Positions 44,554 to 52,675 of a stretch of 64,000 nucleotides of DNA are shown piece after piece; position 1 is the first letter of the stretch; every line of letters begins with the position of its first letter. Position numbers and translations under genes: made by a program. Location: positions 496,001-560,000 of the forward strand of contig NZ_WSTB01000001.1 in the NCBI RefSeq assembly GCF_009789235.1, in the 5' to 3' direction. Source of the stretch: Flavobacterium hydrocarbonoxydans (GTDB lineage: Bacteria > Bacteroidota > Bacteroidia > Flavobacteriales > Flavobacteriaceae). The notes beneath the pieces are model-generated. The model worked only from the letters and a program-made list of their open reading frames with translations, did no database searches and had not been told where the DNA came from.

Positions 44554-44861
44554 GCAGACCTATAAGCCGGATTCTGTCTCTGATAAATCAGAGCCTTATC
44601 ATTTATCTAGATTCCGCATTACTGCGGAACTCAAGCTACCTACCCTTCAACAACGGACGAGAAGCCCTTAAATGCTGATATACTTGGTATTTCACCGCAT
44701 AGAGTTTACCTGGTTTCACTACAGCATTACCTGTACATACTTTCTGTTGCACTTGTCCTTGCGTTATTACTAACACCGACGGGCGTTACCCGCTATGCTT
44801 CTCTGTGGTGTCCGGACTTTCCTCCCTCCCAACGAATCAGGACGACGATAAGGCGGTCTGC
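44554..44861 (-). ncRNA. rnpB: RNase P RNA (class A type)
   Basis: Catalytic RNA that trims tRNA 5' ends. On the minus strand the 3' end reads ACAGAATCCGGCTTATAGG, the near-universal RNase P signature. The other conserved core, GAGGAAAGTCCGG, is at 44812-44824. The P1 stem closes the molecule: GCAGACC at the 5' end (44855-44861) with GGTCTGC at the 3' end (44554-44560). A T6 run follows the 3' end as terminator. A TACTTTTG -7 box lies just upstream. The about 308-nt length is short but plausible for Bacteroidota. Ends are accurate to a few bases. Confidence 0.95.
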
Positions 44862-44865
44862 GCGG

Positions 44866-44873
44866 CAAAAGTA
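44866..44873 (-). promoter_or_regulatory. Bacteroidota -7 box (TACTTTTG) for rnpB
   Basis: Perfect TAnnTTTG match on the minus strand, 4 bases upstream of the inferred RNA 5' end, the expected distance. Confidence 0.55.
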
Positions 44874-44988
44874 GCAATTTATAAACGAAGAACCGAACTT
44901 TTAAATTTTAGATTTTAGCATCAATTTCGTAACAATTTAATTTTAAAATGGTTATCTTTAAAATCCTAATTTTTAAAATTCAATTACT

Positions 44989-45282
44989 ATGACTAAAATG
45001 TATCATTACGCAACTGTTTCAAAAGCTTTAGATCAATTGAATGAAAAAGGATTTACTTGTGATTTTAATCGAAATGCAGACATGATTAAAAAAAATCCTG
45101 AGAAATTTGAAATTGTTCATGTGTATCGATACGAAGGGGAATCAGACCCAGGCGATGAGGCAGTTGTTTACGGAATTAAATCAACATCAGGCAAAAAAGG
45201 TGTTTATGTCGCTGGCTTCTCCGCCGACTCAGATCAGGAAACCGCAAAGTTTTTATTTGATTTGAGTATTAAGGGGAGGTAA
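44989..45282 (+). CDS. Small conserved protein of unknown function
   Basis: The 97-residue soluble protein is acidic and compact ([58 protein letters not shown]). The pattern suggests a small alpha/beta domain. Bacteroidota homologues of this size are sometimes named phosphoribosylpyrophosphate synthetase, but nothing here resembles that enzyme's PRPP loop or length, so I reject the name. It is a single-gene unit followed by a perfect 20-bp hairpin. Confidence 0.75.
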   Translation: MTKMYHYATVSKALDQLNEKGFTCDFNRNADMIKKNPEKFEIVHVYRYEGESDPGDEAVVYGIKSTSGKKGVYVAGFSADSDQETAKFLFDLSIKGR

Positions 45283-45307
45283 ATTTTCAGGAGTTTTTTA
45301 ACAAAGT

Positions 45308-45362
45308 GTTTCATTTCGACGAAAGAGAATTTATATCCGATGCTCTTTCGTCGAAATGAAAC
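45308..45362. repeat. Perfect 20-bp inverted repeat
   Basis: Left arm GTTTCATTTCGACGAAAGAG (45308-45327) and its exact complement at 45343-45362 around a 15-nt loop. It lies 25 bases past the preceding stop codon. There is no T run after it, so it need not be a terminator. The TTTCGACGAA core suggests a mobile repeat family. Confidence 0.75.
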
Positions 45363-45373
45363 AAAAATACACA

Positions 45374-45405
45374 ACAAAAAAAGTCCTTCGCAAGGAAAGA
45401 CTTTT
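45374..45405 (-). terminator. Rho-independent terminator of the LysM gene
   Basis: On the minus strand, arms AAAAGTC...GACTTTT with an inner CCTT/AAGG pair and a T7 tail, 19 bases past the LysM stop codon. Confidence 0.75.
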
Positions 45406-45423
45406 CAGAACAACTCATTTACA

Positions 45424-45795
45424 TTACGCTGTTGGTATTTTCAGTTTCCAGCCTGGCTGAATCAGGTCGGGATTTTTAATAACATCTTTATTGGCTTCAA
45501 AAATAGCCTGCCAGGAAACACCGTGATCTTTTCCAATTTTAGATAATGAATCACCACTCTGAACCGTATATTCTGTTGTGGCACCCTCGGCTACCGCAAA
45601 GTTTATAACCGCATCAGACGCTCTAAAATCAGGATCTAATTTTCCGTAAAGCTGCCATAATTTCTCTTTATCTTCTGCAGATTTTGCTGTTCCATCCAGA
45701 TACAAAACATTGTCCTGCTCCCTAACCTGTAAATTGGCTACTCCTAAATTGTGAGCCAAATCCGTTAACTCTTTGTATTTATCCAGTAAACTCAT
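45424..45795 (-). CDS. LysM-domain protein with BON-like front half
   Basis: The 123-residue protein has a C-terminal LysM domain (about 74-121, YTVQSGDSLSKIGKDHGVSWQAIFEANKD...IQPGWKLKIP) that binds peptidoglycan. An N-terminal segment (about 15-68, NLQVREQDNVLYLDGTAKSAEDKEKLWQLY) resembles a BON module. The layout matches the YgaU/LysM small cytoplasm-or-envelope proteins. No signal peptide is visible. It lies 6 bases downstream of a double-BON lipoprotein gene, so the two form an operon and probably act together at the envelope. Confidence 0.88.
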   Translation of the reverse strand: MSLLDKYKELTDLAHNLGVANLQVREQDNVLYLDGTAKSAEDKEKLWQLYGKLDPDFRASDAVINFAVAEGATTEYTVQSGDSLSKIGKDHGVSWQAIFEANKDVIKNPDLIQPGWKLKIPTA

Positions 45796-45801
45796 GATCT
45801 C

Positions 45802-46278
45802 TTATTTTATAGTTAACTTATTTTCTACTTTGTTAGGTTTCAATTCCTGTACACTTTGTATCAAAGACGGCAATTGTTCTCTTTTAATGTTTCCGGTAAG
45901 TGTCACCACACCGTTTACCACCGTAAAACTAACGCCATTATACGCTTTCACCACTTCATTTACCGAAGTGTTCAGAACACTATCCGGATTAATTTCTACA
46001 GGAGCCTCTACAACAGGATCCGGAGCTGGAATTTCGCAGTTATTCACCACAGATTTAACTCCTTTTGTACCCTTAACAATACCCTCTACATTTTGCTTCA
46101 AAGCATCATCTTTACAAATTCCTGAAATAGTCGCAACACCATCTTTAACCGTTACTGAAACCTGTGGAAAATTGACCGTTTGCGAAGCGATTTCCTCCTG
46201 AATATCTGCGTCTTTAGGACCACAAGCTACCAAGGAAAACACAAGACTCATTCCTAATAAAATCGATTTAATTTTCAT
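45802..46278 (-). CDS. Lipoprotein with two BON domains
   Basis: The 158-residue protein has a lipoprotein signal with Cys19 (LVFSLVACGPKD) and two BON modules. The first is at about 25-80 (VSVTVKDGVATISGICKDDALKQ), the second at about 100-155 (VSFTVVNGVVTLTGNIKREQ). A proline-rich linker (IPAPDPVVEAPVEI) joins them. BON domains in OsmY-type proteins bind phospholipid. It is followed by the LysM-BON gene in the same operon, so both probably stabilise the envelope. Confidence 0.88.
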   Translation of the reverse strand: MKIKSILLGMSLVFSLVACGPKDADIQEEIASQTVNFPQVSVTVKDGVATISGICKDDALKQNVEGIVKGTKGVKSVVNNCEIPAPDPVVEAPVEINPDSVLNTSVNEVVKAYNGVSFTVVNGVVTLTGNIKREQLPSLIQSVQELKPNKVENKLTIK

Positions 46279-46389
46279 AACACTATTTTTTAATTATTTA
46301 ACCATTTAAAGTTAATAAATTAAAAATCAAAGTTTTACATTCTAATATTATGAAATTTATATATTTCCCATCAGTCACAACATAAAACA

Positions 46390-47619
46390 TTACCTCTGAT
46401 TGTAATCAAAAACACCATCCCATAACTCATCCATTTTTACCAGGGCATTATCCAGCGCAATAACTTCCCATTTTCCGTTTGTTTCAATACCTAAACCAAT
46501 ATTTTTTAATTTTATCAGTGCATCGGTTACATCAAAATCAAGATCCGTTTTTAGTTCTTTAGAAAACCAGGATTCAATCTGATCATCAAGCTCTTCAGCA
46601 GTCAAAGGAACTGTACTTTTGTATAAAAAACTGTAAACCAAAATAGTTTCCTTCAAAACTTCTTCTTCAGATGAGTTTAACAAAGAATAAAATGCACCGC
46701 TATTATTACCTAAATTTTTAAAATAAAGACTGTCCGACAGCATTTTCGAATACTTGATTTTCTTGTTTACAAAAGTACTGTACTGGCGAAATAAATACAG
46801 CGACAACACTCCCAACGCAATCAAACCCTGATTTAGAGACGCTTTACTGTTCAACAAATCAATAGTCTCCCTCGACTGATAAGCCGCATACATCGCAACC
46901 AAAGCAGGAATTACCTTGGTACTTAATAACGAAACCCCTCCAAAAATACCCGGCACCCAAAAAAGCAGTTTATCTGTAGTGGACATCTTCGGAATCGCAT
47001 TAGGAAATATCGTTTCGAGATCGTTTTTAGGAACACGCTTAAAGATTTTTAGCACTATGGCTTCTGGATCAATTGGCATTTTCCCTAATTTCACCTTCCT
47101 TTCTTTCAGAAAATCCGCATCGTTATAATTCAGGTAAATCATCACCCGATCATAATATTCAACCTCTATTTTTTTCTTCCAGAAAATATATTTTGTAACC
47201 TTTTCTTTCGCTTTATGATGGCCCCGAACATACAATTCGTAATCCTTAAAAGCATTAAAATCAATAGACAAATTCAACCCTATCAAATCCGAATCCTTAA
47301 AAGCCTTATCCAGTGTTTCCTGATCAATTCGCCTGTAATTACCCTGTTCCAGTACTTTTAGCAATGTTTCCTTAAAGACTAAAAAATCACTTTTACCTCT
47401 AAAGACTTCACGCTCTTTCGGACTTAAATCTGGATCAAATAAGGCATAATTTTGCTTTAGGTTTCGGTTAAGATTAAAGGCCTCATAATGATAATAATGC
47501 TCAATTATATCAAATAATTTTCTGAAATCATCAACCTTATTTTTATCAGCCTGGAAAGCAGCAATTTGTTGATCGAGTAAGAATTCCTTATTAAAAGGAA
47601 TATAATGTTCTCGTGTCAT
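46390..47619 (-). CDS. TMEM143-like membrane protein (DUF3754)
   Basis: The 409-residue protein matches the family layout: an N-terminal REHYIPFNKEFLLDQQIA, the central GHHKAKEKVTKYIFWKKKIEVEYYDRVMIYL block, then a helical hairpin region (about 212-280, two or three membrane segments). The C-terminal half ends DELWDGVFDYNQR. Eukaryotic TMEM143 is a mitochondrial protein of unknown function; bacterial members are also uncharacterised. It is a single-gene unit; the 160 bp upstream include no clear promoter. The family call rests on overall resemblance and is fairly good. Confidence 0.8.
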   Translation of the reverse strand: MTREHYIPFNKEFLLDQQIAAFQADKNKVDDFRKLFDIIEHYYHYEAFNLNRNLKQNYALFDPDLSPKEREVFRGKSDFLVFKETLLKVLEQGNYRRIDQETLDKAFKDSDLIGLNLSIDFNAFKDYELYVRGHHKAKEKVTKYIFWKKKIEVEYYDRVMIYLNYNDADFLKERKVKLGKMPIDPEAIVLKIFKRVPKNDLETIFPNAIPKMSTTDKLLFWVPGIFGGVSLLSTKVIPALVAMYAAYQSRETIDLLNSKASLNQGLIALGVLSLYLFRQYSTFVNKKIKYSKMLSDSLYFKNLGNNSGAFYSLLNSSEEEVLKETILVYSFLYKSTVPLTAEELDDQIESWFSKELKTDLDFDVTDALIKLKNIGLGIETNGKWEVIALDNALVKMDELWDGVFDYNQR

Positions 47620-47769
47620 ATTTGTATTTTGTAGGTTTTAAATTTTAGTATAAACAACGAAATTGGGTGCATTATTATATTCCGTTTCTAAAAGCAAAAA
47701 TAGCATCCCAAATTCGATTTCCGAACAGTTTCGGGATTAAAGTTTAGTTATTGTTTTTATGTCCATAAT

Positions 47770-47890
47770 CCGCATCAGGGTGTGCCACCATCCCGACAAG
47801 AGGGCCAACCTTCTTTGCGCTTATACGCCCTCTTGCCGGGCTGCTGTCGGGCTATCCATGCTACTTCGGTAGCTTATTCCTATCCCTCAC
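47770..47890. repeat. GC-rich hairpin repeat upstream of the minisatellite
   Basis: CCCGACAAGAGGGC (47792-47805) pairs with GCCCTCTTGCCGGG (47827-47840) at 13 of 14 positions. A small CTAC-ttcg-GTAG hairpin follows. The stretch is markedly richer in G+C than the flanks and resembles the 84-bp element only in the GCTATCC word. Confidence 0.6.
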
Positions 47891-47940
47891 ACGAGCTGCA
47901 CTTTAAGCAAAATTCATATTCATTCCTTACATTTTCAAAT

Positions 47941-48234
47941 TCCCGACTTGAATTTTCATATTCACAACTTGAAAATGTGAGTAAATCACTTGAAAATTGA
48001 AGTTCCCGGCTTGAATTTTCATATTCCAAACTTGAAAATGTGAGTGAATCACTTGAAAATTAAAGTTCCAGACTTGAATTTTCATATTCCAGACTTCAAA
48101 TTTCATATTCAGAACTTCAAAATGTGAGTAAATCACTTAAAAATTCAAGTTCCCGACTTGAATTTTCATATTCAGAACTTCAAAATGTGAGTGAATCACT
48201 TGAAAATTGAAGTTCCAGACTTGAATTTTCACTA
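47941..48234. repeat. Minisatellite: 14 units of exactly 21 bp
   Basis: The word ACTTG or ACTTC (once GCTTG, once ACTTA) recurs at 47946, 47967, 47988, 48009 and every 21 bases to 48219, with no insertion or deletion. Three unit types alternate as ABC ABC A A BC ABC A, giving a 63-bp higher-order repeat with one extra unit. A type: ACTTGAATTTTCATAT. B type: ACTTGAAAATGTGAGT. C type: ACTTGAAAATTGAAGT. Confidence 0.92.
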
Positions 48235-48331
48235 GCCTTTGGAATAGTTTTAGAAATTTTCTAAAATAATACATTTTAAAATTGTTAGACTCTTCTCTTA
48301 AAAATGTATTATTGTAGTAAAAACCGAACTT

Positions 48332-49006
48332 ATGAAATTAAGAGCTATTTTCGTTTTAGTATTTTTTTGCTTTTTTAATTATTCCTTCTCTTGCGATTGT
48401 CCTCCGCATCAAAAAGAAACAATGGTTCAAAAAGGACTTCAAAATTCCGACATTGTTTTTTATGGAGAATTAATTAGGGTAGATACCATTCAATACACAT
48501 ACGATTTTAGAATAATTGAATTATTTAAAGGAAAATATCAATCCAAAATTATTCATGGTAAAGGCTTACAAAATAATTGTGAAATCGAACCTTTTAAAAA
48601 AGATTTGTGGATAGTATATGCAAATATAAATAAAGACAATACAATAAGTCTCAGTTATTGTTTACCTTCTCAAACAATGGAAATACCTCCTGGATTCCTA
48701 CCTCCCATCCCTATTGCAAAAATTTATGGTGAAAAAATCACAAAGACAGATTCATTAAAAAATGATATTTTAAATTTAAAAATAAATAATGAAACACTTT
48801 ACACATTCTTCTACCAACTAGAACAATTAAGAGCATATAAATCTGCGCAAAATTCAATATCGCAAAAAGAAAAAACAGATTCAGAACTTGTAAAGTATGC
48901 AAAGTACATTTCTATCTTTTTGTTTTTAATTATTGTATTACTCTCCATTTTGATTTTTATTGTTTTCAGGAAGAAAAGCAACTCAAATAACTCAACATTT
49001 TCTTAA
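48332..49006 (+). CDS. Exported protein with CxC N-terminus and C-terminal membrane anchor
   Basis: The 224-residue protein has a signal peptide (about 1-20) whose predicted cleavage exposes CDCPP, a Cys-x-Cys start like that of TIMP/netrin-type modules. The next strands (VFYGELIRVDTIQYTYDFRIIELFKGKYQ, then LQNNCEIEPFKKDLWIVYA) fit an OB-fold domain with a third and fourth cysteine. A central helical linker (about 130-185) and a membrane helix (about 191-213) follow, ending in a basic, Asn/Ser-rich tail. TIMP-like identity is inference from pattern; a protease-inhibitor role is not claimed. It stands alone beside the minisatellite. Confidence 0.7.
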   Translation: MKLRAIFVLVFFCFFNYSFSCDCPPHQKETMVQKGLQNSDIVFYGELIRVDTIQYTYDFRIIELFKGKYQSKIIHGKGLQNNCEIEPFKKDLWIVYANINKDNTISLSYCLPSQTMEIPPGFLPPIPIAKIYGEKITKTDSLKNDILNLKINNETLYTFFYQLEQLRAYKSAQNSISQKEKTDSELVKYAKYISIFLFLIIVLLSILIFIVFRKKSNSNNSTFS

Positions 49007-49076
49007 TCTGTTGAGGAAAAATGTTGAAAATAAAATCTCTCTAAACTCTTGAAAAACCCTTTCAGAAAAGCAAATA

Positions 49077-49167
49077 TCCATTCATAAAAACCCCAACGAG
49101 GTGAAATATTTATAGCAAAGAAAATAACCGTTCACATAAAAACCCCAGCGGGATGAAATATTTATAG
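49077..49167 (+). repeat. Two direct copies of an AACCCCAACGAGGTGAAATATTTATAG-type repeat
   Basis: AAACCCCAACGAGGTGAAAT continues to ATTTATAG in copy 1, and ACCCCAGCGGGATGAAATAT to TTATAG in copy 2, 52 bp apart. It is followed directly by the AATCCG-family repeat at 49168-49228. No open frame crosses it. Confidence 0.65.
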
Positions 49168-49228
49168 AAAAAAAATCCGTTAAAATCTGCGTTTTCGCTT
49201 TAGCGAATCAGTGTCATCCACGTTCCAT
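49168..49228 (+). repeat. Dispersed AATCCG repeat, copy before dnaX
   Basis: AAATCCGTTAAAATCTGCG, the palindrome TTTCGCTTTAGCGAA, then TCAGTGTCATCCACGTTCCAT; same family as at 43196 and in the kdsB array. Confidence 0.72.
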
Positions 49229-49313
49229 TATCACCACAACTATAGAAAAAATTCATCTTACTTTCTCATATTCAAACCACTCAAAAAACCGTTTCAGATT
49301 TGTTGATTTCAGA

Positions 49314-49345
49314 TTTGTGATTTGGTAATTTTCAGCCTATATTTG
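49314..49345 (+). promoter_or_regulatory. Promoter of dnaX (TTTG-N20-TATATTTG)
   Basis: TTTG at 49314-49317, a 20-nt spacer and a perfect TAnnTTTG box at 49338-49345, 18 bases before the ATG at 49364. Confidence 0.65.
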
Positions 49346-49363
49346 CTATCGAATAAAAAGAAT

Positions 49364-51165
49364 ATGGAACAATTTGTAGTATCGGCTCGTAAATATCGCC
49401 CACAAACCTTTAAGGATGTTGTAGGTCAGAAAGCCATTACCAACACTTTATTGAACGCCATTGAGAGCAATCACCTTGCTTCTGCCCTTTTATTTACTGG
49501 TCCGCGTGGAGTTGGAAAAACAACGTGCGCCCGTATTCTGGCCCGAAAAATAAATCAGCCTGGCTACGATGACCCCAACGAAGATTTTGCATTTAACGTT
49601 TTTGAGTTAGATGCCGCTTCGAACAACTCGGTTGATGATATTCGTAACCTGATCGATCAGGTTCGAATCCCGCCACAAACCGGGCAATACAAAGTCTATA
49701 TTATCGACGAGGTTCATATGTTGTCTTCGGCTGCTTTTAATGCTTTTTTGAAAACATTAGAAGAACCGCCAAAACACGCTATATTTATCTTAGCAACAAC
49801 AGAAAAGCACAAAATCATTCCAACGATTTTATCCCGTTGCCAGATTTTTGATTTCAAAAGAATTACGGTAAAAGATGCTAAAGAACATTTGGCCGAAGTT
49901 GCAGCAAGTCAGGGAATTAATTTTGAAGACGATGCTCTACACATCATTGCCCAAAAGGCAGATGGTGCAATGCGCGACGCTTTATCGATTTTTGACCGTG
50001 TAGTTTCGTATTGCGGAACCAACTTAACGCGTCAGGCCGTAACCGAAAACCTAAACGTTTTAGATTACGAAACCTATATCAGCATTACCGATTTACTTTT
50101 AGAAAATAAAATTCCGGAGCTTTTACTGGCTTACAATGATATTTTATCAAAAGGCTTTGACGGACATCATTTTATTGCAGGTCTGGCTTCGCATTTCAGA
50201 GATTTATTGGTAAGCAAAACGCCTGCTACAATTGCTTTATTAGAAGTGGGTGAGCAAGCACAGCAAATGTATCATGTACAGGCGCAAAAATGTTCGCAGG
50301 CCTTTTTATTAAAAGGAATTGATATTGCTAACGACTGTGATTTAAAATACAAACTAAGTCAAAACCAGCGACTTTTGGTCGAATTATGTCTGATGCAATT
50401 AGCCTCTATCACTTTTGATGGAGAAAAAAAAAAGTTGAGCAATATATAATTCCGCCAACTTATTTTAAAAATTCAGGATATTCTATTCTTGAAGTCCAAA
50501 GCCCAAAGCCCAAAGCCGAAAGTGAAATCCTAAATTTAAAATCCCAAATTCCAAACCCGGAAAGTGAAATTTCCAATATAAAAAATATTGAGACTGAAAA
50601 GGTTGCTGTAAATAGTACTCAAAATAGTACAACAGAGCCCCACAACCCACAACCAACAACTCAAAACCCACAACCGAAAACTGAAAACAAAGAAACAGAA
50701 GTTAAAGTTTCTGCTTTTTCTTTGGCGAGTATTCGTGCCAAAAAAGCATTGGAAGAAAGCAGTAAATCCTACGTAAAACCAACAACCAATTTACCTACGG
50801 AATCCTTTACCGAGACCGAAATGTTGCTGCAATGGAATAAATATGCTCAGCGTTTGGGCGAAAAAGGGTTTAAGATCATGGAATCGTTATTGCTTATTAA
50901 CGACCCTACATTAAACGGCACAGTCATTACTTTGGAATTACCCAATGAGGGTTCGAAACTAGATTTTGAAGGTCAGATTCACGGCCTTTTAGGGCATTTA
51001 AAAGGACATTTGCACAATCATGACATCACGATAGAAGTTGTGGTAAACGAAACTATCGAAGTCAGACGCAGTTTTAACGATCAGGACAGATACAATCGCC
51101 TGAAAGAAATAAATCCTAATATTGAGCTTTTACGCTCTACCTTTGGTTTGGATTTACTTACTTAA
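49364..51165 (+). CDS. dnaX: DNA polymerase III gamma/tau subunit, full length only by -1 frameshift at an A10 run
   Basis: Clamp-loader ATPase of the replicative polymerase. From the ATG at 49364 the zero frame runs 361 codons and stops at 50447-50449. It has Walker A GPRGVGKTT (46-54), IDEVHMLS, and the SRC arginine finger in ILSRCQIFDF. The usual Cys4 zinc module is missing. Just before the stop is GGAG followed by ten A and G (50424-50434), which includes the heptamer A AAA AAG. A -1 shift continues to 51165 through a Pro/Asn-rich linker to the tau tail (ETEMLLQWNKYAQRLGEKGF ... TFGLDLLT), giving 600 residues. This is either programmed recoding or a real mutation or sequencing error. The gene ends inside the convergent TMEM175 gene by 12 bases. 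Confidence 0.9.
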
Positions 51166-51729
51166 AGCTTTTTCAATTCTTTTATCAGGAATGAGCCATA
51201 ATAAGGCTACTACAAAATAGCAACCTCCAGAAATCCATTCGTTATAAAACGAACAAACAATTCCTACGAGATATAAAAAGGTAGATAGTTTTCCTTTAAA
51301 ATCAGTTCCTATTGCTTTAGCTAATACAGAACCATCTCCTTCATTTACGATGATAATTCTCTGCAAAATAAAATAAGCAATAGAAGAAAAAAGCAACACA
51401 ATTCCATACAAAGTCATAGAAGCTTTTGCAAAATTATGCTCGCCCATCCAGCCAGTCGCTACAGGAATAAGCGATAGCCAAAAAAGTAAATGCAGATTGG
51501 CCCATAGAATTTTCCCATTGACTTTAGAAACACCATGCACCAGATAATGGTGATTATTCCAGTAAATCCCAACGTAGATAAAACTTAAAACATAACTTAA
51601 AAACTTAGGAATTAAGGGTTTTAAATCTGAAAATTCTTCTCCGTGAGGTACTTTTATTTCTAAAATCATTATCGTAATAATGATAGCCAAAACACCATCG
51701 CTAAAAGCTTCGAATCTGGTTTTATTCAT
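51154..51729 (-). CDS. TMEM175-family potassium channel-like protein
   Basis: The 191-residue membrane protein begins MNKTRFEAFSDGVLAIIITIMILEI, containing the family FSDG motif (Phe9-Gly12) of TMEM175 (DUF1211) channels. Five or six further hydrophobic helices follow. Bacterial members form tetrameric K+ channels. Its start lies 8 bases downstream of the ppx-like stop, so it closes the polyphosphate operon. Its 3' end overlaps that of dnaX by 12 bases on the opposite strand. The family call is good; ion selectivity is not verified here. Confidence 0.88.
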   Translation of the reverse strand: MNKTRFEAFSDGVLAIIITIMILEIKVPHGEEFSDLKPLIPKFLSYVLSFIYVGIYWNNHHYLVHGVSKVNGKILWANLHLLFWLSLIPVATGWMGEHNFAKASMTLYGIVLLFSSIAYFILQRIIIVNEGDGSVLAKAIGTDFKGKLSTFLYLVGIVCSFYNEWISGGCYFVVALLWLIPDKRIEKALSK

Positions 51730-51737
51730 TTTCTAAA

Positions 51738-52628
51738 TTAAATTTTGCCATAATACATCGCTTTTACAATTCCGTCTGAAAGTCCAATTTTAGGTACATA
51801 AATTTGTCGTGCTCCACTCCATTTCATTGCATTGAGATAAATTCGGGTAGCATGAATAATTACGTCGGCGCGGTCAGAATTCAGTCCTAATTCAGCAATT
51901 CTTTGTTCATACGTTAATGAATTCAGAAAAGCGTATTGCGAGTTGATATAAATATACGAAAGCGGTTTTTCCTGTTGTTTACCCGACATTTTAAACAGCT
52001 TGTTGATATTCCCTCCAGAACCAATAAGTGTTACTTCATCGTAATCAGCTGTGTTGGTCTTAATCCATTTTTCGATTTCGTCCCAAACACTTTCGTGTAC
52101 CATATTATTTAGTAAACGCACCGTACCCGCTTTAAAAGATCTGGAATTAATCATTTTACCATCAGAGAAAAGGGTAAACTCTGTACTTCCACCACCCACA
52201 TCTACAAAAAGATAGGTTTCATCGGTTTTAAGCAAATGATGTAAATCTGTAGAAGCAATGATGGCCGCTTCTTTTTTTCCATCTATAATTTCGATTTTGA
52301 TATCGGCTTTTTTCTTAATGATCGCTACAACCTCTTTGGCATTATAAGCCTCACGCATTGCCGAAGTTGCAAACGCCATATAGCGCTCGACTTTATGTAC
52401 TTTCATCAAAAGATTAAATGCTTTCATAGCATCTACCATTCGATCTATATTTTCTGTAGAAATTTCACCAACCGTAAAGGCATCCTGTCCTAAACGTATT
52501 GGCACACGAACAAGGGAACTTTTGTTAAACTGAGGCTCTTTTCCTTCTTGTTCTACAACGTTAGATATCAGCAACCTCATGGCATTTGAACCGATATCTA
52601 TTGCTGCGTATTTTTTTATATTAATCAT
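51738..52628 (-). CDS. ppx: Ppx/GppA-family exopolyphosphatase
   Basis: Hydrolyses polyphosphate from the ends, or pppGpp in some members. I use the ATG at 52628 (MINIKKYAAIDIGSNAMRLL) rather than a GTG two codons earlier. The 296-residue protein has the ASKHA ATPase phosphate-1 loop AIDIGSNAMRLLI, a YLFVDVGGGSTEFTLF second phosphate loop and TLIGSGGNINKLFKM. It is the short form without the C-terminal HD domain found in E. coli Ppx. It lies 47 bases after ppk and 8 bases before the TMEM175 gene, an operon of linked polyphosphate turnover. Confidence 0.9.
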   Translation of the reverse strand: MINIKKYAAIDIGSNAMRLLISNVVEQEGKEPQFNKSSLVRVPIRLGQDAFTVGEISTENIDRMVDAMKAFNLLMKVHKVERYMAFATSAMREAYNAKEVVAIIKKKADIKIEIIDGKKEAAIIASTDLHHLLKTDETYLFVDVGGGSTEFTLFSDGKMINSRSFKAGTVRLLNNMVHESVWDEIEKWIKTNTADYDEVTLIGSGGNINKLFKMSGKQQEKPLSYIYINSQYAFLNSLTYEQRIAELGLNSDRADVIIHATRIYLNAMKWSGARQIYVPKIGLSDGIVKAMYYGKI

Positions 52629-52675
52629 GCTCACTTATGATTTGAATTTGGAAATTTTATATGGTATTTTTTCTT

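Noticed and set aside
44989..45282. Phosphoribosylpyrophosphate synthetase
   Set aside because: This name is attached to similar small proteins, but the sequence has no PRPP-binding loop and is only a third of the enzyme's length.
47927..48136. Minus-strand frame with heptad-like repeats
   Set aside because: It is an artefact of 21-bp units in one frame; a unit further upstream introduces a stop and there is no start context. Mentioned only within the minisatellite finding.
47941..48234. CRISPR array
   Set aside because: Units are contiguous with no unique spacers and no cas genes nearby.
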